Origin: an uncultured Bacteroidales bacterium
Lineage (GTDB): Bacteria; Bacteroidota; Bacteroidia; Bacteroidales; UBA932
Direction: 5' to 3'
Assembly: GCA_944323445.1 (NCBI GenBank)
Contig: CALUSM010000002.1
Coordinates: 36,467 to 100,466 of the forward strand
Length of the DNA: 64,000 nt
Part shown: one piece after another, positions 33,354 to 41,620 of the stretch
Numbering within the stretch: position 1 is the first letter of the stretch
How the letters are laid out: each line of letters begins with the position of its first letter
Notes under the pieces: generated by a model
Told to the model about the DNA's origin: nothing
Database searches by the model: none
Seen by the model: the letters and a program-made list of their open reading frames with translations, nothing else
Position numbers and translations under genes: made by a program

Positions 33354-34127
33354 TTATATCAGGTTGAATAATTTTCTGGCGGATGCGGTGGTGACGCTGT
33401 CCACGGTCTCTACGGGGATGTCCTTGATGCCGGCTATCCTTGCGGCAATCAGGCCCAGGTATGAGGATTCGTTGCGCCTCCCCCTGTACGGTACGGGAGT
33501 GAGCCAGGGACAGTCTGTCTCCAGAAGTATCTCTTCCAACGGGATGTCGCGGACGGTTGCGGCCACTCCTGCGTTCTTATAAGTGACGACCCCTCCGATT
33601 CCGATAAGGAACCCTCCGTAGCGCTGTATCCTCCGATAGGTCTCGATGCTGCCCGAGAACGCGTGGAACACGCCCCTCATCGCCGTGCCGGCTTCCGCCA
33701 GCGAGTCCAGCACCTCGAATACAGTGTCGTGGGCATCGCGTACGTGGATGATTACGGGCAGGTCTGCTTCCGCGGCCCAGAGCATCTGCTGCCGGAATAC
33801 CTCCACCTGCTCCTTGAACCGGCTGTCGGACCAGTGCCGGTCGAGTCCGATTTCCCCGACGGCAGTCCATTTCCTTTCGGCGAGTCTGGCTTCGACAAAG
33901 TCAAGTTCTCTCTTCCAGTTCCCGTCCACCGACGTCGGATGCAGGCCGACCGCTGTGCTGGCCATCCCTTCCGCCTGTGCCGCGCACTCCATCATCCTGT
34001 CATGGACAGAGGAGTCGATGCCGGGGAAAATCAGATGCCCGACGCCTGCCTGCGATGCTCTTTCCAGTGCCTGAGGGAAGTCTTCTGCGAAGGCTTCGTC
34101 ATAGAGGTGGGAGTGAGTGTCAATCAT
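33354..34127 (-). CDS. TatD-family metal-dependent hydrolase (DNase)
   Basis: 257 residues, TIM-barrel hydrolase. Metal ligands: DTHSHLYD (H4, H6), VGEIGLDRHW with the Glu, VIIHVRDAH with a His, VFHAFSG with a His, and LLETDCPWL with the Asp. Family members are 3'-5' exodeoxyribonucleases or related hydrolases. Here it lies 9 bases after dprA and 16 before ansA. Specific substrate unknown. Confidence 0.93.
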   Translation of the reverse strand: MIDTHSHLYDEAFAEDFPQALERASQAGVGHLIFPGIDSSVHDRMMECAAQAEGMASTAVGLHPTSVDGNWKRELDFVEARLAERKWTAVGEIGLDRHWSDSRFKEQVEVFRQQMLWAAEADLPVIIHVRDAHDTVFEVLDSLAEAGTAMRGVFHAFSGSIETYRRIQRYGGFLIGIGGVVTYKNAGVAATVRDIPLEEILLETDCPWLTPVPYRGRRNESSYLGLIAARIAGIKDIPVETVDSVTTASARKLFNLI

Positions 34128-34136
34128 GTATGTCCT

Positions 34137-35252
34137 TTATATCTTCAGTATGCAGTTGCCAAAAATGTCAGATCCGACAATTCCGTCCAGCTCCATGCGG
34201 GTGAGACGGTCCAATACCTCGGACGGATCTGCTCCGCTCCGCCGTATGAGCTCGTTGCGTTCCACGGCCGAATCAGCCGATAAAGTTAGTAAGATATTCC
34301 GTTGGATGTAGTCACTTTTTTCTAAAATTTTTTGAAAGCGCGTTTTCCTGCATTCCTGCGCCGTGTCGTTCCAGCCCATGGAGGCGGCAATGCTTTCGGG
34401 AGATGCTGCCAGGGCGGCTCCGTTTGCTTCGATCAGCCGGTTGCAGCCTTCGGAACATGGATCGCCGATGCGTCCGGGAACGGCGAATACATCCCTGGAG
34501 TAGGAGAGTGCGGTGCGGGCGGTAATCAGTCCTCCGCCCCGGGTTGCAGATTCTACCAGGATGACGGCGTCTGCCATGCCTGCGATGATGCGGTTGCGTC
34601 TCAGGAATGTGACGGCCATGGGGGTGGAACCTTTTGGGAAATCGGTCACGAGCGCGCCTTGCCCGGCTATCCTGACGGCGTGCCCGCGGTGGGGCGGGGG
34701 ATAGATGCTGTCCATCCCGGTAGGCAGGACGGCCGCTGTCTCGAGTCCGCAGTCCAGTGCTGCCAGGTGTGCGGTGATGTCTATCCCGTATGCCAGTCCG
34801 CTTATGATGAGCGGCTTCTCTTTGAGGAGGGCCAGGCTCTCGACTATGCGGACGCACTGCCTGCGTCCGTAGCCGGTGGCTCTGCGGGTGCCTACTATGG
34901 CGACAGCGCGGGACGGATTGAGACTGCAGTTCCCTTTGTAGAAAAGCACGACAGGTGCGTCAGGACACTCCCTGAGTCTGGACGGATAGTCCTTGTCCCG
35001 TATGTAGATGATGCGGATGCTGTGGCTGCGGGCCCATGCCACCTCCTCCTCTGCTGCCCTGAGAGTCCTGGAGTCGAGCAGGACTCCGCTGTAGCGCCCG
35101 TCATCGTTCAGAAGCCTGCGCAGCTCTCTCTCAGAAAGCGCGAACACTTCTCCCGGGAGGGAAAAGCGGTCTGTGAGCATGCGGGCGTCCCTGCAGTTGA
35201 AGTTGAAGACCCGGTTGATTGCGCATGCGTATACTGTCTCATCGTATTCCAT
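34137..35252 (-). CDS. dprA: DNA-processing protein DprA (natural-transformation ssDNA-binding protein)
   Basis: 371 residues. In transformation DprA protects incoming single-stranded DNA and loads RecA. The Rossmann-like DprA core is clear: VAIVGTRRATGYGRR, LIISGLAYGIDI, LPTGMDSIYPPPHR and VFAVPGRIGDPCSEGCNRLI. An N-terminal SAM-like segment and a C-terminal winged helix (ELDGIVGSDIFGNCI) complete it. A -7 box at 35257-35264 ends only four bases before the ATG. Whether the host is competent cannot be judged from this window: no com genes are here. Confidence 0.94.
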   Translation of the reverse strand: MEYDETVYACAINRVFNFNCRDARMLTDRFSLPGEVFALSERELRRLLNDDGRYSGVLLDSRTLRAAEEEVAWARSHSIRIIYIRDKDYPSRLRECPDAPVVLFYKGNCSLNPSRAVAIVGTRRATGYGRRQCVRIVESLALLKEKPLIISGLAYGIDITAHLAALDCGLETAAVLPTGMDSIYPPPHRGHAVRIAGQGALVTDFPKGSTPMAVTFLRRNRIIAGMADAVILVESATRGGGLITARTALSYSRDVFAVPGRIGDPCSEGCNRLIEANGAALAASPESIAASMGWNDTAQECRKTRFQKILEKSDYIQRNILLTLSADSAVERNELIRRSGADPSEVLDRLTRMELDGIVGSDIFGNCILKI

Positions 35253-35256
35253 GGGG

Positions 35257-35264
35257 CAAAGTTA
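35257..35264 (-). promoter_or_regulatory. -7 box of the dprA-tatD-ansA transcript
   Basis: TAACTTTG on the minus strand, an exact TAnnTTTG match, followed by CCCC and the dprA ATG. No TTTG at the proper -33 distance. If used, the dprA mRNA would be almost without a leader. Confidence 0.5.
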
Positions 35265-35297
35265 GTCATCCGGGGGACGCGCTGCCGGAAAATAAAA

Positions 35298-35322
35298 AAA
35301 ACGGATGAGGAATATCCGTTTT
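35298..35322 (-). terminator. Terminator after the anti-sigma gene
   Basis: A nine-base stem AAAACGGAT (35298-35306) with ATCCGTTTT (35314-35322), loop of 7 bases. On the minus strand a run of Ts (TTTTTTTTATTTT) follows, 18 bases after the stop codon of the anti-sigma gene and before dprA. Confidence 0.8.
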
Positions 35323-35339
35323 TATAAACCGCCGTTTTT

Positions 35340-35774
35340 TTAAAAACTGTCGGATTTCAAAAAATCATCTCCGTATTTTTCCTTGTAGTACAGGGAATCC
35401 TCTGCGTCAAAGGTGTCTATGGCGAAGACCTCTCCGTCCTTGGGACCGTGTCCTTCACGGATCAGGTGCTCATCCGTTATGTTTGTCCTGTTGCGCAGGG
35501 TGTCGTAGGTGAGGACGCCTATGCCGGCGACAACAATGACAGCAGCTGCTGCTTTTATCCAGCCGGACCGCAGGATGCGGAAAAATACAGGTCCGCGGCT
35601 CAAGTCTTGAGCCCCGTCCTCGAAGAAACCGGTGCGCAGGCGCCGCATGGCCTCGAGCCTGTCCCTGCATTCGGGGCAGCCGGACAGATGCTCCTGGACG
35701 GCCGTCTCCTCCTCGCGTGACAGCCTGTTGAGGAAATAGTCGGAAAGAGTCCGTATGTCGATGTGTCCGTTCAT
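35340..35774 (-). CDS. Probable anti-sigma factor with zinc-finger domain
   Basis: 144 residues. The N-terminus has the ZAS-type zinc motif H29-x3-C33-x2-C36 (EHLSGCPECRDRLEAM), then a membrane helix (about 73-90, IKAAAAVIVVAGIGVLTY), then a short periplasmic tail. This is the layout of anti-sigma factors that hold a partner sigma at the membrane. Its start overlaps the stop of the sigma-like gene upstream as ATGA, which supports pairing. Followed by a strong terminator. Confidence 0.72.
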   Translation of the reverse strand: MNGHIDIRTLSDYFLNRLSREEETAVQEHLSGCPECRDRLEAMRRLRTGFFEDGAQDLSRGPVFFRILRSGWIKAAAAVIVVAGIGVLTYDTLRNRTNITDEHLIREGHGPKDGEVFAIDTFDAEDSLYYKEKYGDDFLKSDSF

Positions 35775-36937
35775 CTGTATTTCTCAATCATTTTCAAGTA
35801 CCTGTCGTATAAACTCTTTTTGAGCCTTTTTATCTCTTGCCTGAGTCTGGCGCATTCCTTTGTCTGTTCTTTTCCGCTCATGCTTCCGGACTCTCCGGCG
35901 ACAATCTCTTCGTAGGACAGTCCGTCGATGTAGTGCCGGAACATTCTCCTGACCTTGTCTTCATAGCCTTTCACCAGTTCGTCGTGGAGCGGGTGCTCCT
36001 TATTATATAGGATGACTATGAAGTATCCCTGGACGGAGTCTTTGTCCGAAAAGTCGATATAATTGGCGAGCCCTCCGGCTTGTGACGGAAAATTCTCAGG
36101 TTTTGTGACAGGATTGTTGAAATATTTTTCCTCGTCCTCCACGCTCAGCTTGTAATGGATGAGGTCGATGTCAGCCGGAGTTTTTGCCCGGTTGCGCGAT
36201 ATCTCTTTGTTCTTGTTCTTGAGTACCCCTACCGAGTACGATATTACGGCCTTGGCATCTACCGGTTCCTTGAGGCGCCGTCCGACTACCGCCTGGTTGA
36301 CCGAGATGCAGGTGTCGCTCCATATGTCGTGGATGTTGTTGTCTCCGGAGATTCCGGACAGCCGGTAGCAGAATGCGGCGGTTATGGGCTTGAGCTTGAG
36401 GTAGAACTTCTCCCAGTAGAAGTTTTTGTTGTTCTTCATGCCGTCCATGATGCGGGATTCCTGTACGGGGAAATTGTCATCCGCCATGCGCCGGCAGTAC
36501 CGGTCCAGCTCGGATGTGTTGCCGAAAGCCGGCATCTGGGAGAAATAGCTTGTATACAGCTCCTGGAACAGGTCCGGCTCCAGGGCATATGACATGGTGT
36601 CGGAGTCGGGTGCCAGGTAGCGGTCGGTCCAGGTTCTGCAGGAAGCTTGGAATATCCTGTAGAGGTGAGCGCGCAGCAGGGCTGCCGTCATGGTCTCGAA
36701 TTCAGGGTTTCGGACGTTGTCCCTGCAGAAGACGCTGAATCCTTTCTGGCGGTAGTATTCTCTCAGGCAGCGTTTTTTCCATTCGGAGAACTGCTCTCCG
36801 TCCCGGGGTGGAAACTGCCTTGCAAGTGTTGCGGCTTCCTCTCCCACGTCATGGATGAGGCCTAGACGTACGAGACGGTACCGCTCGTCCTCCTTGGTGA
36901 GCAGCTCAACGGCGTCTTTTTCTATGCTGCGGGTCAT
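35771..36937 (-). CDS. Divergent ECF-like sigma factor with an N-terminal extension (tentative)
   Basis: 388 residues, about twice the length of a normal ECF sigma. About residues 173-250 look like region 2 (FYLKLKPITAAFCYRLSG, then HDIWSDTCISVNQAV, AKAVISYSVGVLKNKNKEI). The C-terminal ~60 residues look like region 4: RMFRHYIDGLSYEEIVAG followed by ARLRQEIKRLKKSLYDRY. Residues 1-150 match nothing I know. The gene downstream is a ZAS-type anti-sigma factor with overlapping start, which strengthens the call. It follows galE by 12 bases and probably shares its transcript. Alternative: an unrelated helical regulator. Moderate certainty. Confidence 0.6.
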   Translation of the reverse strand: MTRSIEKDAVELLTKEDERYRLVRLGLIHDVGEEAATLARQFPPRDGEQFSEWKKRCLREYYRQKGFSVFCRDNVRNPEFETMTAALLRAHLYRIFQASCRTWTDRYLAPDSDTMSYALEPDLFQELYTSYFSQMPAFGNTSELDRYCRRMADDNFPVQESRIMDGMKNNKNFYWEKFYLKLKPITAAFCYRLSGISGDNNIHDIWSDTCISVNQAVVGRRLKEPVDAKAVISYSVGVLKNKNKEISRNRAKTPADIDLIHYKLSVEDEEKYFNNPVTKPENFPSQAGGLANYIDFSDKDSVQGYFIVILYNKEHPLHDELVKGYEDKVRRMFRHYIDGLSYEEIVAGESGSMSGKEQTKECARLRQEIKRLKKSLYDRYLKMIEKYR

Positions 36938-36949
36938 CCGGACTCCGGA

Positions 36950-37993
36950 CTAGTTGATACCTCTTACTTTCTTCTCCCATTTCCATGCGGAACGGAGGAC
37001 ATCATCTACAGGGGTGTTCGCTTTCCAGCCGAGGACTTTGTTGGCCTTTTCAGGGTCGGCCCATACTTTTATGATGTCGCCGGCTCTGCGGGGAGCGAAA
37101 CTGTAGGGCAGGTCGACCCCTGTGGCGGAGATGAAGTGGTTGACGAGCTCGAGAACCGAGAGGCCTGTGCCTGTGCCCAGATTGAATATCTCGTAGCGGT
37201 CCGAGTCTTCCACGCCCAGCATTCTGTCAACGGCTGCCACATGGGCCTTGGCCAGGTCCACGACGTAGATGTAGTCGCGGATGCAGGTGCCGTCAGGAGT
37301 GGGGTAGTCATTGCCGAAAATCTTGAGTTCCTTGCGGATGCCTGCTGCGGTCTGGGTGATGTAGGGCACCAGGTTCTGGGGTACGCCTATCGGCATTTCT
37401 CCGATGAGCGCCGAGGGATGTGCTCCTATGGGGTTGAAATATCTGAGGGCCGTGACTTTCAAGGAAGGATAGGCTGTCACGCAGTCGCGGAGAATCTCCT
37501 CGCACATCTGCTTGGTACGGCCGTAGGGCGATGTGGCTGGCTTGACGGGAGCGCTCTCGCTGATAGGAAGGTTCTCCGGGTCGGGCTCGCCGTATACGGT
37601 GCATGAGGAGGAGAACACTATGCCGCGACGGCGCCCGTCGCGTACGGACAGTTCGATGAGATAGAGGAGGGAGCGTAGATTGTTCTCAAAGTATTTCAGC
37701 GGCTGCTGGACACTCTCGCCTACGGCCTTGTGGGCGGCGAAATGGATGGCGGCCGTGATGTCCGGATATTTCTCGAATACCTGTGCGAACTGTGACTTGT
37801 CGCTGCAGTCCAGCTCCATGAAGGGAAGCGGCCTGCCTGTTATCGCTTCGATGCCCTTGAGCATGTCCGGTGAGGAGTTGGAGAAATTGTCCACGCCAAC
37901 GACATCATATCCGGCGTTTACGAGTTCGACGACTGTGTGGGAGCCGATGTATCCGGCTGCTCCGGTAACGAGTACCCTGCCTTTGCTGTTCAT
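36950..37993 (-). CDS. galE: UDP-glucose 4-epimerase
   Basis: Interconverts UDP-glucose and UDP-galactose for envelope sugars and galactose use. 347 residues. NAD-binding GAAGYIGSHT (about 11-20), the catalytic Ser/Thr region SSSCTVYG and the Y-x-x-x-K pair in SPYGRTKQ are present, as in the short-chain dehydrogenase/extended family. Promoter box at 38013-38020 on the minus strand; the divergent rpiB promoter is 20 bases away. The sigma-like gene follows by 12 bases. Confidence 0.96.
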   Translation of the reverse strand: MNSKGRVLVTGAAGYIGSHTVVELVNAGYDVVGVDNFSNSSPDMLKGIEAITGRPLPFMELDCSDKSQFAQVFEKYPDITAAIHFAAHKAVGESVQQPLKYFENNLRSLLYLIELSVRDGRRRGIVFSSSCTVYGEPDPENLPISESAPVKPATSPYGRTKQMCEEILRDCVTAYPSLKVTALRYFNPIGAHPSALIGEMPIGVPQNLVPYITQTAAGIRKELKIFGNDYPTPDGTCIRDYIYVVDLAKAHVAAVDRMLGVEDSDRYEIFNLGTGTGLSVLELVNHFISATGVDLPYSFAPRRAGDIIKVWADPEKANKVLGWKANTPVDDVLRSAWKWEKKVRGIN

Positions 37994-38012
37994 TTTCTTA
38001 AATTTTTGTCTG

Positions 38013-38020
38013 CAAATATA
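38013..38020 (-). promoter_or_regulatory. -7 box of the galE-sigma-anti-sigma transcript
   Basis: TATATTTG on the minus strand, an exact TAnnTTTG match followed by CAG, 19 bases before the galE ATG. No clear -33 partner. Confidence 0.55.
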
Positions 38021-38031
38021 CTCAATTTTTC

Positions 38032-38039
38032 TAATTTTG
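38032..38039 (+). promoter_or_regulatory. -7 box of the rpiB-truB-queA transcript
   Basis: TAATTTTG, an exact TAnnTTTG match, 25 bases before the rpiB ATG. It lies back-to-back with the galE box, so the 71-base gap holds two divergent starts. Confidence 0.55.
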
Positions 38040-38064
38040 CGGCCACTTGAATATCAAATAAGTT

Positions 38065-38496
38065 ATGCTGTTAGGAATTGCATCAGACCATGCCGGCTTC
38101 GAAATGAAAGAAGCCCTGAAGAAATCTCTGGCCTCCGCGGGCTATGAGGTAAAGGATTTCGGGACACATTCTCCCGAGAGTATGGACTATCCCGATGTAG
38201 CCCACCCGCTGGCGGAGAGTGTGGAGAAAGGGGAGGTGGACTTGGGAATCGCTCTGTGCGGCTCGGGTAACGGGATCAGCATGACCCTGAACAAGCATCA
38301 GGGTGTGCGCGCCGCTCTCTGCTGGAACGAGGAGCTGGCCGCCCTGGCCCGTCAGCACAATGACGCCAATGTGCTCTCCCTCCCTGCCCGTTTCATTCCG
38401 CTTGAGCTGGCGGAGAAGATTGTCCGGAAGTTTCTTGACAGCTCTTTCGAGGGCGGACGCCATCAGCGTAGAGTAGAGAAAATCCCCTGCAGGTAA
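38065..38496 (+). CDS. rpiB: Ribose-5-phosphate isomerase B
   Basis: Interconverts ribose 5-phosphate and ribulose 5-phosphate in the pentose phosphate pathway. 143 residues. ASDHAGFEMKE (about 6-16) and the catalytic Cys in ALCGSGNGISM (C65) are the RpiB signature. Its stop TAA shares one base with the truB ATG (TAATG). First gene of rpiB-truB-queA. Confidence 0.96.
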   Translation: MLLGIASDHAGFEMKEALKKSLASAGYEVKDFGTHSPESMDYPDVAHPLAESVEKGEVDLGIALCGSGNGISMTLNKHQGVRAALCWNEELAALARQHNDANVLSLPARFIPLELAEKIVRKFLDSSFEGGRHQRRVEKIPCR

Positions 38497-39221
38497 TGTT
38501 TGCAGTAATAGACAGGAATACGCCTGCCGGTACCTCCCTGGACCCGGAGCTGTATCCGGAGGGGTACGTCATGGTCCTGGACAAGCCCTACAGGTGGACT
38601 TCCGCCGATGCTGTCCGCAAAATCAAGTTCTCTTTGAAGAGACTGTATCACCGCGGCAATATTAAGGTGGGGCATGCCGGCACCCTGGATCCTCTGGCGA
38701 CCGGGGTCCTGCTGATCTGCGTGGGGAAGGCCACCAAGGTCTCCGAGGCGCTGCAGTCAGAGCGCAAGGAGTATGAGGCGGAGGTGACTTTCGGTGCCAC
38801 GACTCCCTCGTTCGACCTCGAGCACGGGGTGGATGCGGTCTATCCGTGGGAGCATATCACTCCGGAGGCCGTTGCCTCGGCCCTGAAGTCCATGGAAGGG
38901 GAACAGATGCAGCTGCCTCCAGTCTATTCCGCCAAGTATGTGGACGGCACAAGAGCTTACGAGAAAGCCCGGCAAGGGGAGAATGTCGAACTGAAAGCTG
39001 CCCGCGTCCATATCTACGGGACCAGGATAATAGAGTACAGCGCTCCTGTGCTGAAGGTTGCGGTGGAATGCAGCAAGGGGACGTACATAAGGGCTTTCGC
39101 GAGGGATCTGGGGACAGCCCTGGGCAGCGGAGCCCATCTCACGGCTTTGATGAGGACTGCTTCCGGCGGCTTCAGGGTTGAGAACGCTTTGTCGGTTACA
39201 GAATTCAGCGAGAAATTTTGA
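38496..39221 (+). CDS. truB: tRNA pseudouridine(55) synthase
   Basis: Makes pseudouridine 55 in the T-loop of tRNAs. 241 residues, somewhat short but normal for Bacteroidota. The catalytic Asp lies in [12 protein letters not shown] (D65). [14 protein letters not shown] and [18 protein letters not shown] are conserved TruB segments, and [12 protein letters not shown] is the RNA-binding part near the C-terminus. Starts within the stop codon of rpiB. Confidence 0.96.
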   Translation: MFAVIDRNTPAGTSLDPELYPEGYVMVLDKPYRWTSADAVRKIKFSLKRLYHRGNIKVGHAGTLDPLATGVLLICVGKATKVSEALQSERKEYEAEVTFGATTPSFDLEHGVDAVYPWEHITPEAVASALKSMEGEQMQLPPVYSAKYVDGTRAYEKARQGENVELKAARVHIYGTRIIEYSAPVLKVAVECSKGTYIRAFARDLGTALGSGAHLTALMRTASGGFRVENALSVTEFSEKF

Positions 39222-39255
39222 AACTTTTTCCGCAGCTGCCCGTATAACCAATAGT

Positions 39256-40374
39256 ATGAAACTTTCGCAATTTAGCTTTGACCTGGATATCAGGAAAAAC
39301 ATCGCGCCTTATCCCTCTGAATACAGGGACGAGTGCCGCATGCTGGTGCTTCACCGTTCAACAGGAGATATAGAGCACAAGATTTTCAAGGACATCATCA
39401 ACTACTGCGATGAAGGCGATGTATTCGTTTTCAACGACACCAGGGTCTTCCCGGCCCGTCTCAGGGGCAATAAGGAGAAGACAGGGGCTGAGATAGTGGT
39501 TTTCCTGCTCAGGGAGCTTAATAAGGATCAGCGTCTGTGGGACGTGCTGGTGGATCCCGCACGTAAGATCAGAATCGGCAATAAGCTGTATTTCGGCGAG
39601 AATGACTCTCTGGTAGCCGAGGTAATCGACAACACCACCTCCAGAGGAAGGACTCTCCGTTTCCTGTTTGACGGGTCTTACGATGAGTTCAAGTCCACTC
39701 TGTATTCGATGGGTGAGATACCTGTCCCGGAATATGTCTACATAGCGCGTCAGGCCATGAGGGAAAGGGAGGGACTTCCGCATCAGAAGCAGGCAGGTCC
39801 GTTCATCTTCTCCGAGCCGTTTGACGTGGACCGTTTCCAGACGATATATGCTTCTCAGGAGGGAGCCGTAGCTTCTCCGGCGGCAGGCCTGCATTTCAGC
39901 CGTGAGATATTCAAGCGTATGGAAATCAAAGGAGTCGAGGCTAGATTCATAACTCTGCACATGGGACTGGGACATTTCCGCAATGTGGATGTGGAGGATC
40001 TGTCCAAGCACAAGATTGACTCCGAGCGGATGATTATATCCGAGGAGACAGCCGATGCGGTCAATGCTGCCAAGAATGCGGGCCATAAGGTGTTCGCGGT
40101 AGGTTCCACAGTAGTCCGCGCCATTGAGACTCCGGTTACCACCACCTGCCAGCTCAAGCCTTTCGACGGATGGACCAACAAATTTATTTTCCCGCCCTAC
40201 AAGTTCTCCATTCCCGATGCCGTGGTGACGAATTTCCATCTGCCCAACTCCACGATGCTCATGTCGGCATGCTCCTTCGGCGGCTATGAGAATGTCATGA
40301 ACGCCTACCGTACAGCCCTCAAGGAGGGCTACCAGTTCGGTATGTACGGTGACGCCATGCTCATGGTCGACTAG
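39256..40374 (+). CDS. queA: S-adenosylmethionine:tRNA ribosyltransferase-isomerase
   Basis: Transfers and isomerises the ribosyl part of S-adenosylmethionine to 7-aminomethyl-deazaguanine in queuosine synthesis. 372 residues. [38 protein letters not shown], the [15 protein letters not shown] segment and [15 protein letters not shown] are the family hallmarks. ATG at 39256 is chosen; an upstream in-frame start at 39178 would run inside truB. It ends one base from the ftsZ stop of the opposite strand. Confidence 0.95.
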   Translation: MKLSQFSFDLDIRKNIAPYPSEYRDECRMLVLHRSTGDIEHKIFKDIINYCDEGDVFVFNDTRVFPARLRGNKEKTGAEIVVFLLRELNKDQRLWDVLVDPARKIRIGNKLYFGENDSLVAEVIDNTTSRGRTLRFLFDGSYDEFKSTLYSMGEIPVPEYVYIARQAMREREGLPHQKQAGPFIFSEPFDVDRFQTIYASQEGAVASPAAGLHFSREIFKRMEIKGVEARFITLHMGLGHFRNVDVEDLSKHKIDSERMIISEETADAVNAAKNAGHKVFAVGSTVVRAIETPVTTTCQLKPFDGWTNKFIFPPYKFSIPDAVVTNFHLPNSTMLMSACSFGGYENVMNAYRTALKEGYQFGMYGDAMLMVD

Positions 40375-40375
40375 G

Positions 40376-41599
40376 CTAGGATTTCCTGAGTCTTTCCCTG
40401 CGGGCCAGGGCTGTCTCGTTCTCCAGGTCGGAGATATTGCAGTCAGGTCCGTATGTGAAGATATTTTCAGTGTCCAGCTCGCGGATGTTACCGTCCTGGT
40501 AGTCTCCAGTGATGCTGGTTGAGAGGGTTATCGTGCCTGCAGCATCGGAGTTGTCGGCCGTTATCTCCACCATATCGGCGTTGGTATAGCTGCGGGTACG
40601 GACAGGAGGAGTATTGTTGACCTTGAATCCGGTTGCCAGGATGGTAACGGATATCTCTCCGTCTTCCAGACTGTTGTCTATGGTGAGTCCTCTTTTCTGC
40701 TTGTCCACTCCGCCTCCTGTGTTCTCCTTGATGAAGTCCATTATCTGGGTGTCTTCCGAGCCGAGCAGGGATGATTTGCTGTTGTACATGATGTTGACCA
40801 GGATGTTCTTGGCCGTGTTGAGGTCGAAATCCTTGAGTAGCGGGGATGTGAATGCCAGCCTGGCGGCTTCCCTGGCCCGGTTCTCGCCCTTGGCCCTGCC
40901 GGTGCCGACGAGAGCCATGCCGCTGTCTCGCATGACCACAGTGACGTCCTTGAGGTCGACGTTGACGAATCCTGTACTGGTTATGATTTCTGAGATGCCT
41001 CGTACGGCGGTGTCCAGCACATCGTCGGCTTTTTTGTAAGTCGACTCGATTACCATGTCGCCGTAAATGTCGTACATCTTCTGGTTGTCCACGATGATGA
41101 TGGAGTCGGTGTACTTGCGCAGCTCCTCGATACCGTGGTAGGCCTTGTTGATGGTGTCCAGACCGTCGTTGTCCCTGGGGTAGGTGACGACCGCTATGGT
41201 GAGCCGGCCGGACTCCTTCACCATTTTCGCGATTACGGGAGCGGCGCCGGTGCCGGTACCTCCTCCCATTCCGGCGGTGATGAAGACTACCTTGATGTTG
41301 TCTCCGATGTACTTTTTGATCTCTTCGATGGATTCCAGGGCAGCGTTGCGTCCCTCCTCCGGATTCATTCCGGCTCCCAGTCCGTCAGTGAGCACTGAAC
41401 CCAGCTGTATCTTATCGGGTACGGGAGAGGACATCAGGGCCTGGCGGTCCGTGTTGCAGAGCAGGAACTCCACGTTTCTGATGCCTTCGCTGTAGAGACG
41501 GGTGACGGCGTTGCAGCCTCCGCCTCCGACTCCTATTATCTTGATGCTCGACAGATTGTCGAGGATGCCTTCGGGTATGAAATCTGTAGATGTTGTCAT
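40376..41599 (-). CDS. ftsZ: Cell division protein FtsZ
   Basis: The tubulin-like GTPase that forms the division ring. 407 residues. The GTP-binding GGGTGTGAAPV (about 107-117) and FLLCNTDRQAL are present, and the T7 loop with DLNTAKNILVN follows. The flexible linker is short and the C-terminal peptide ends SDLENETALARRERLRKS, the part that binds FtsA. Last gene of the dcw cluster, 21 bases after ftsA. It converges on queA with one base between stop codons and no hairpin there. Confidence 0.98.
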   Translation of the reverse strand: MTTSTDFIPEGILDNLSSIKIIGVGGGGCNAVTRLYSEGIRNVEFLLCNTDRQALMSSPVPDKIQLGSVLTDGLGAGMNPEEGRNAALESIEEIKKYIGDNIKVVFITAGMGGGTGTGAAPVIAKMVKESGRLTIAVVTYPRDNDGLDTINKAYHGIEELRKYTDSIIIVDNQKMYDIYGDMVIESTYKKADDVLDTAVRGISEIITSTGFVNVDLKDVTVVMRDSGMALVGTGRAKGENRAREAARLAFTSPLLKDFDLNTAKNILVNIMYNSKSSLLGSEDTQIMDFIKENTGGGVDKQKRGLTIDNSLEDGEISVTILATGFKVNNTPPVRTRSYTNADMVEITADNSDAAGTITLSTSITGDYQDGNIRELDTENIFTYGPDCNISDLENETALARRERLRKS

Positions 41600-41620
41600 G
41601 TCGTGCGGTTGTTTTGTCGG

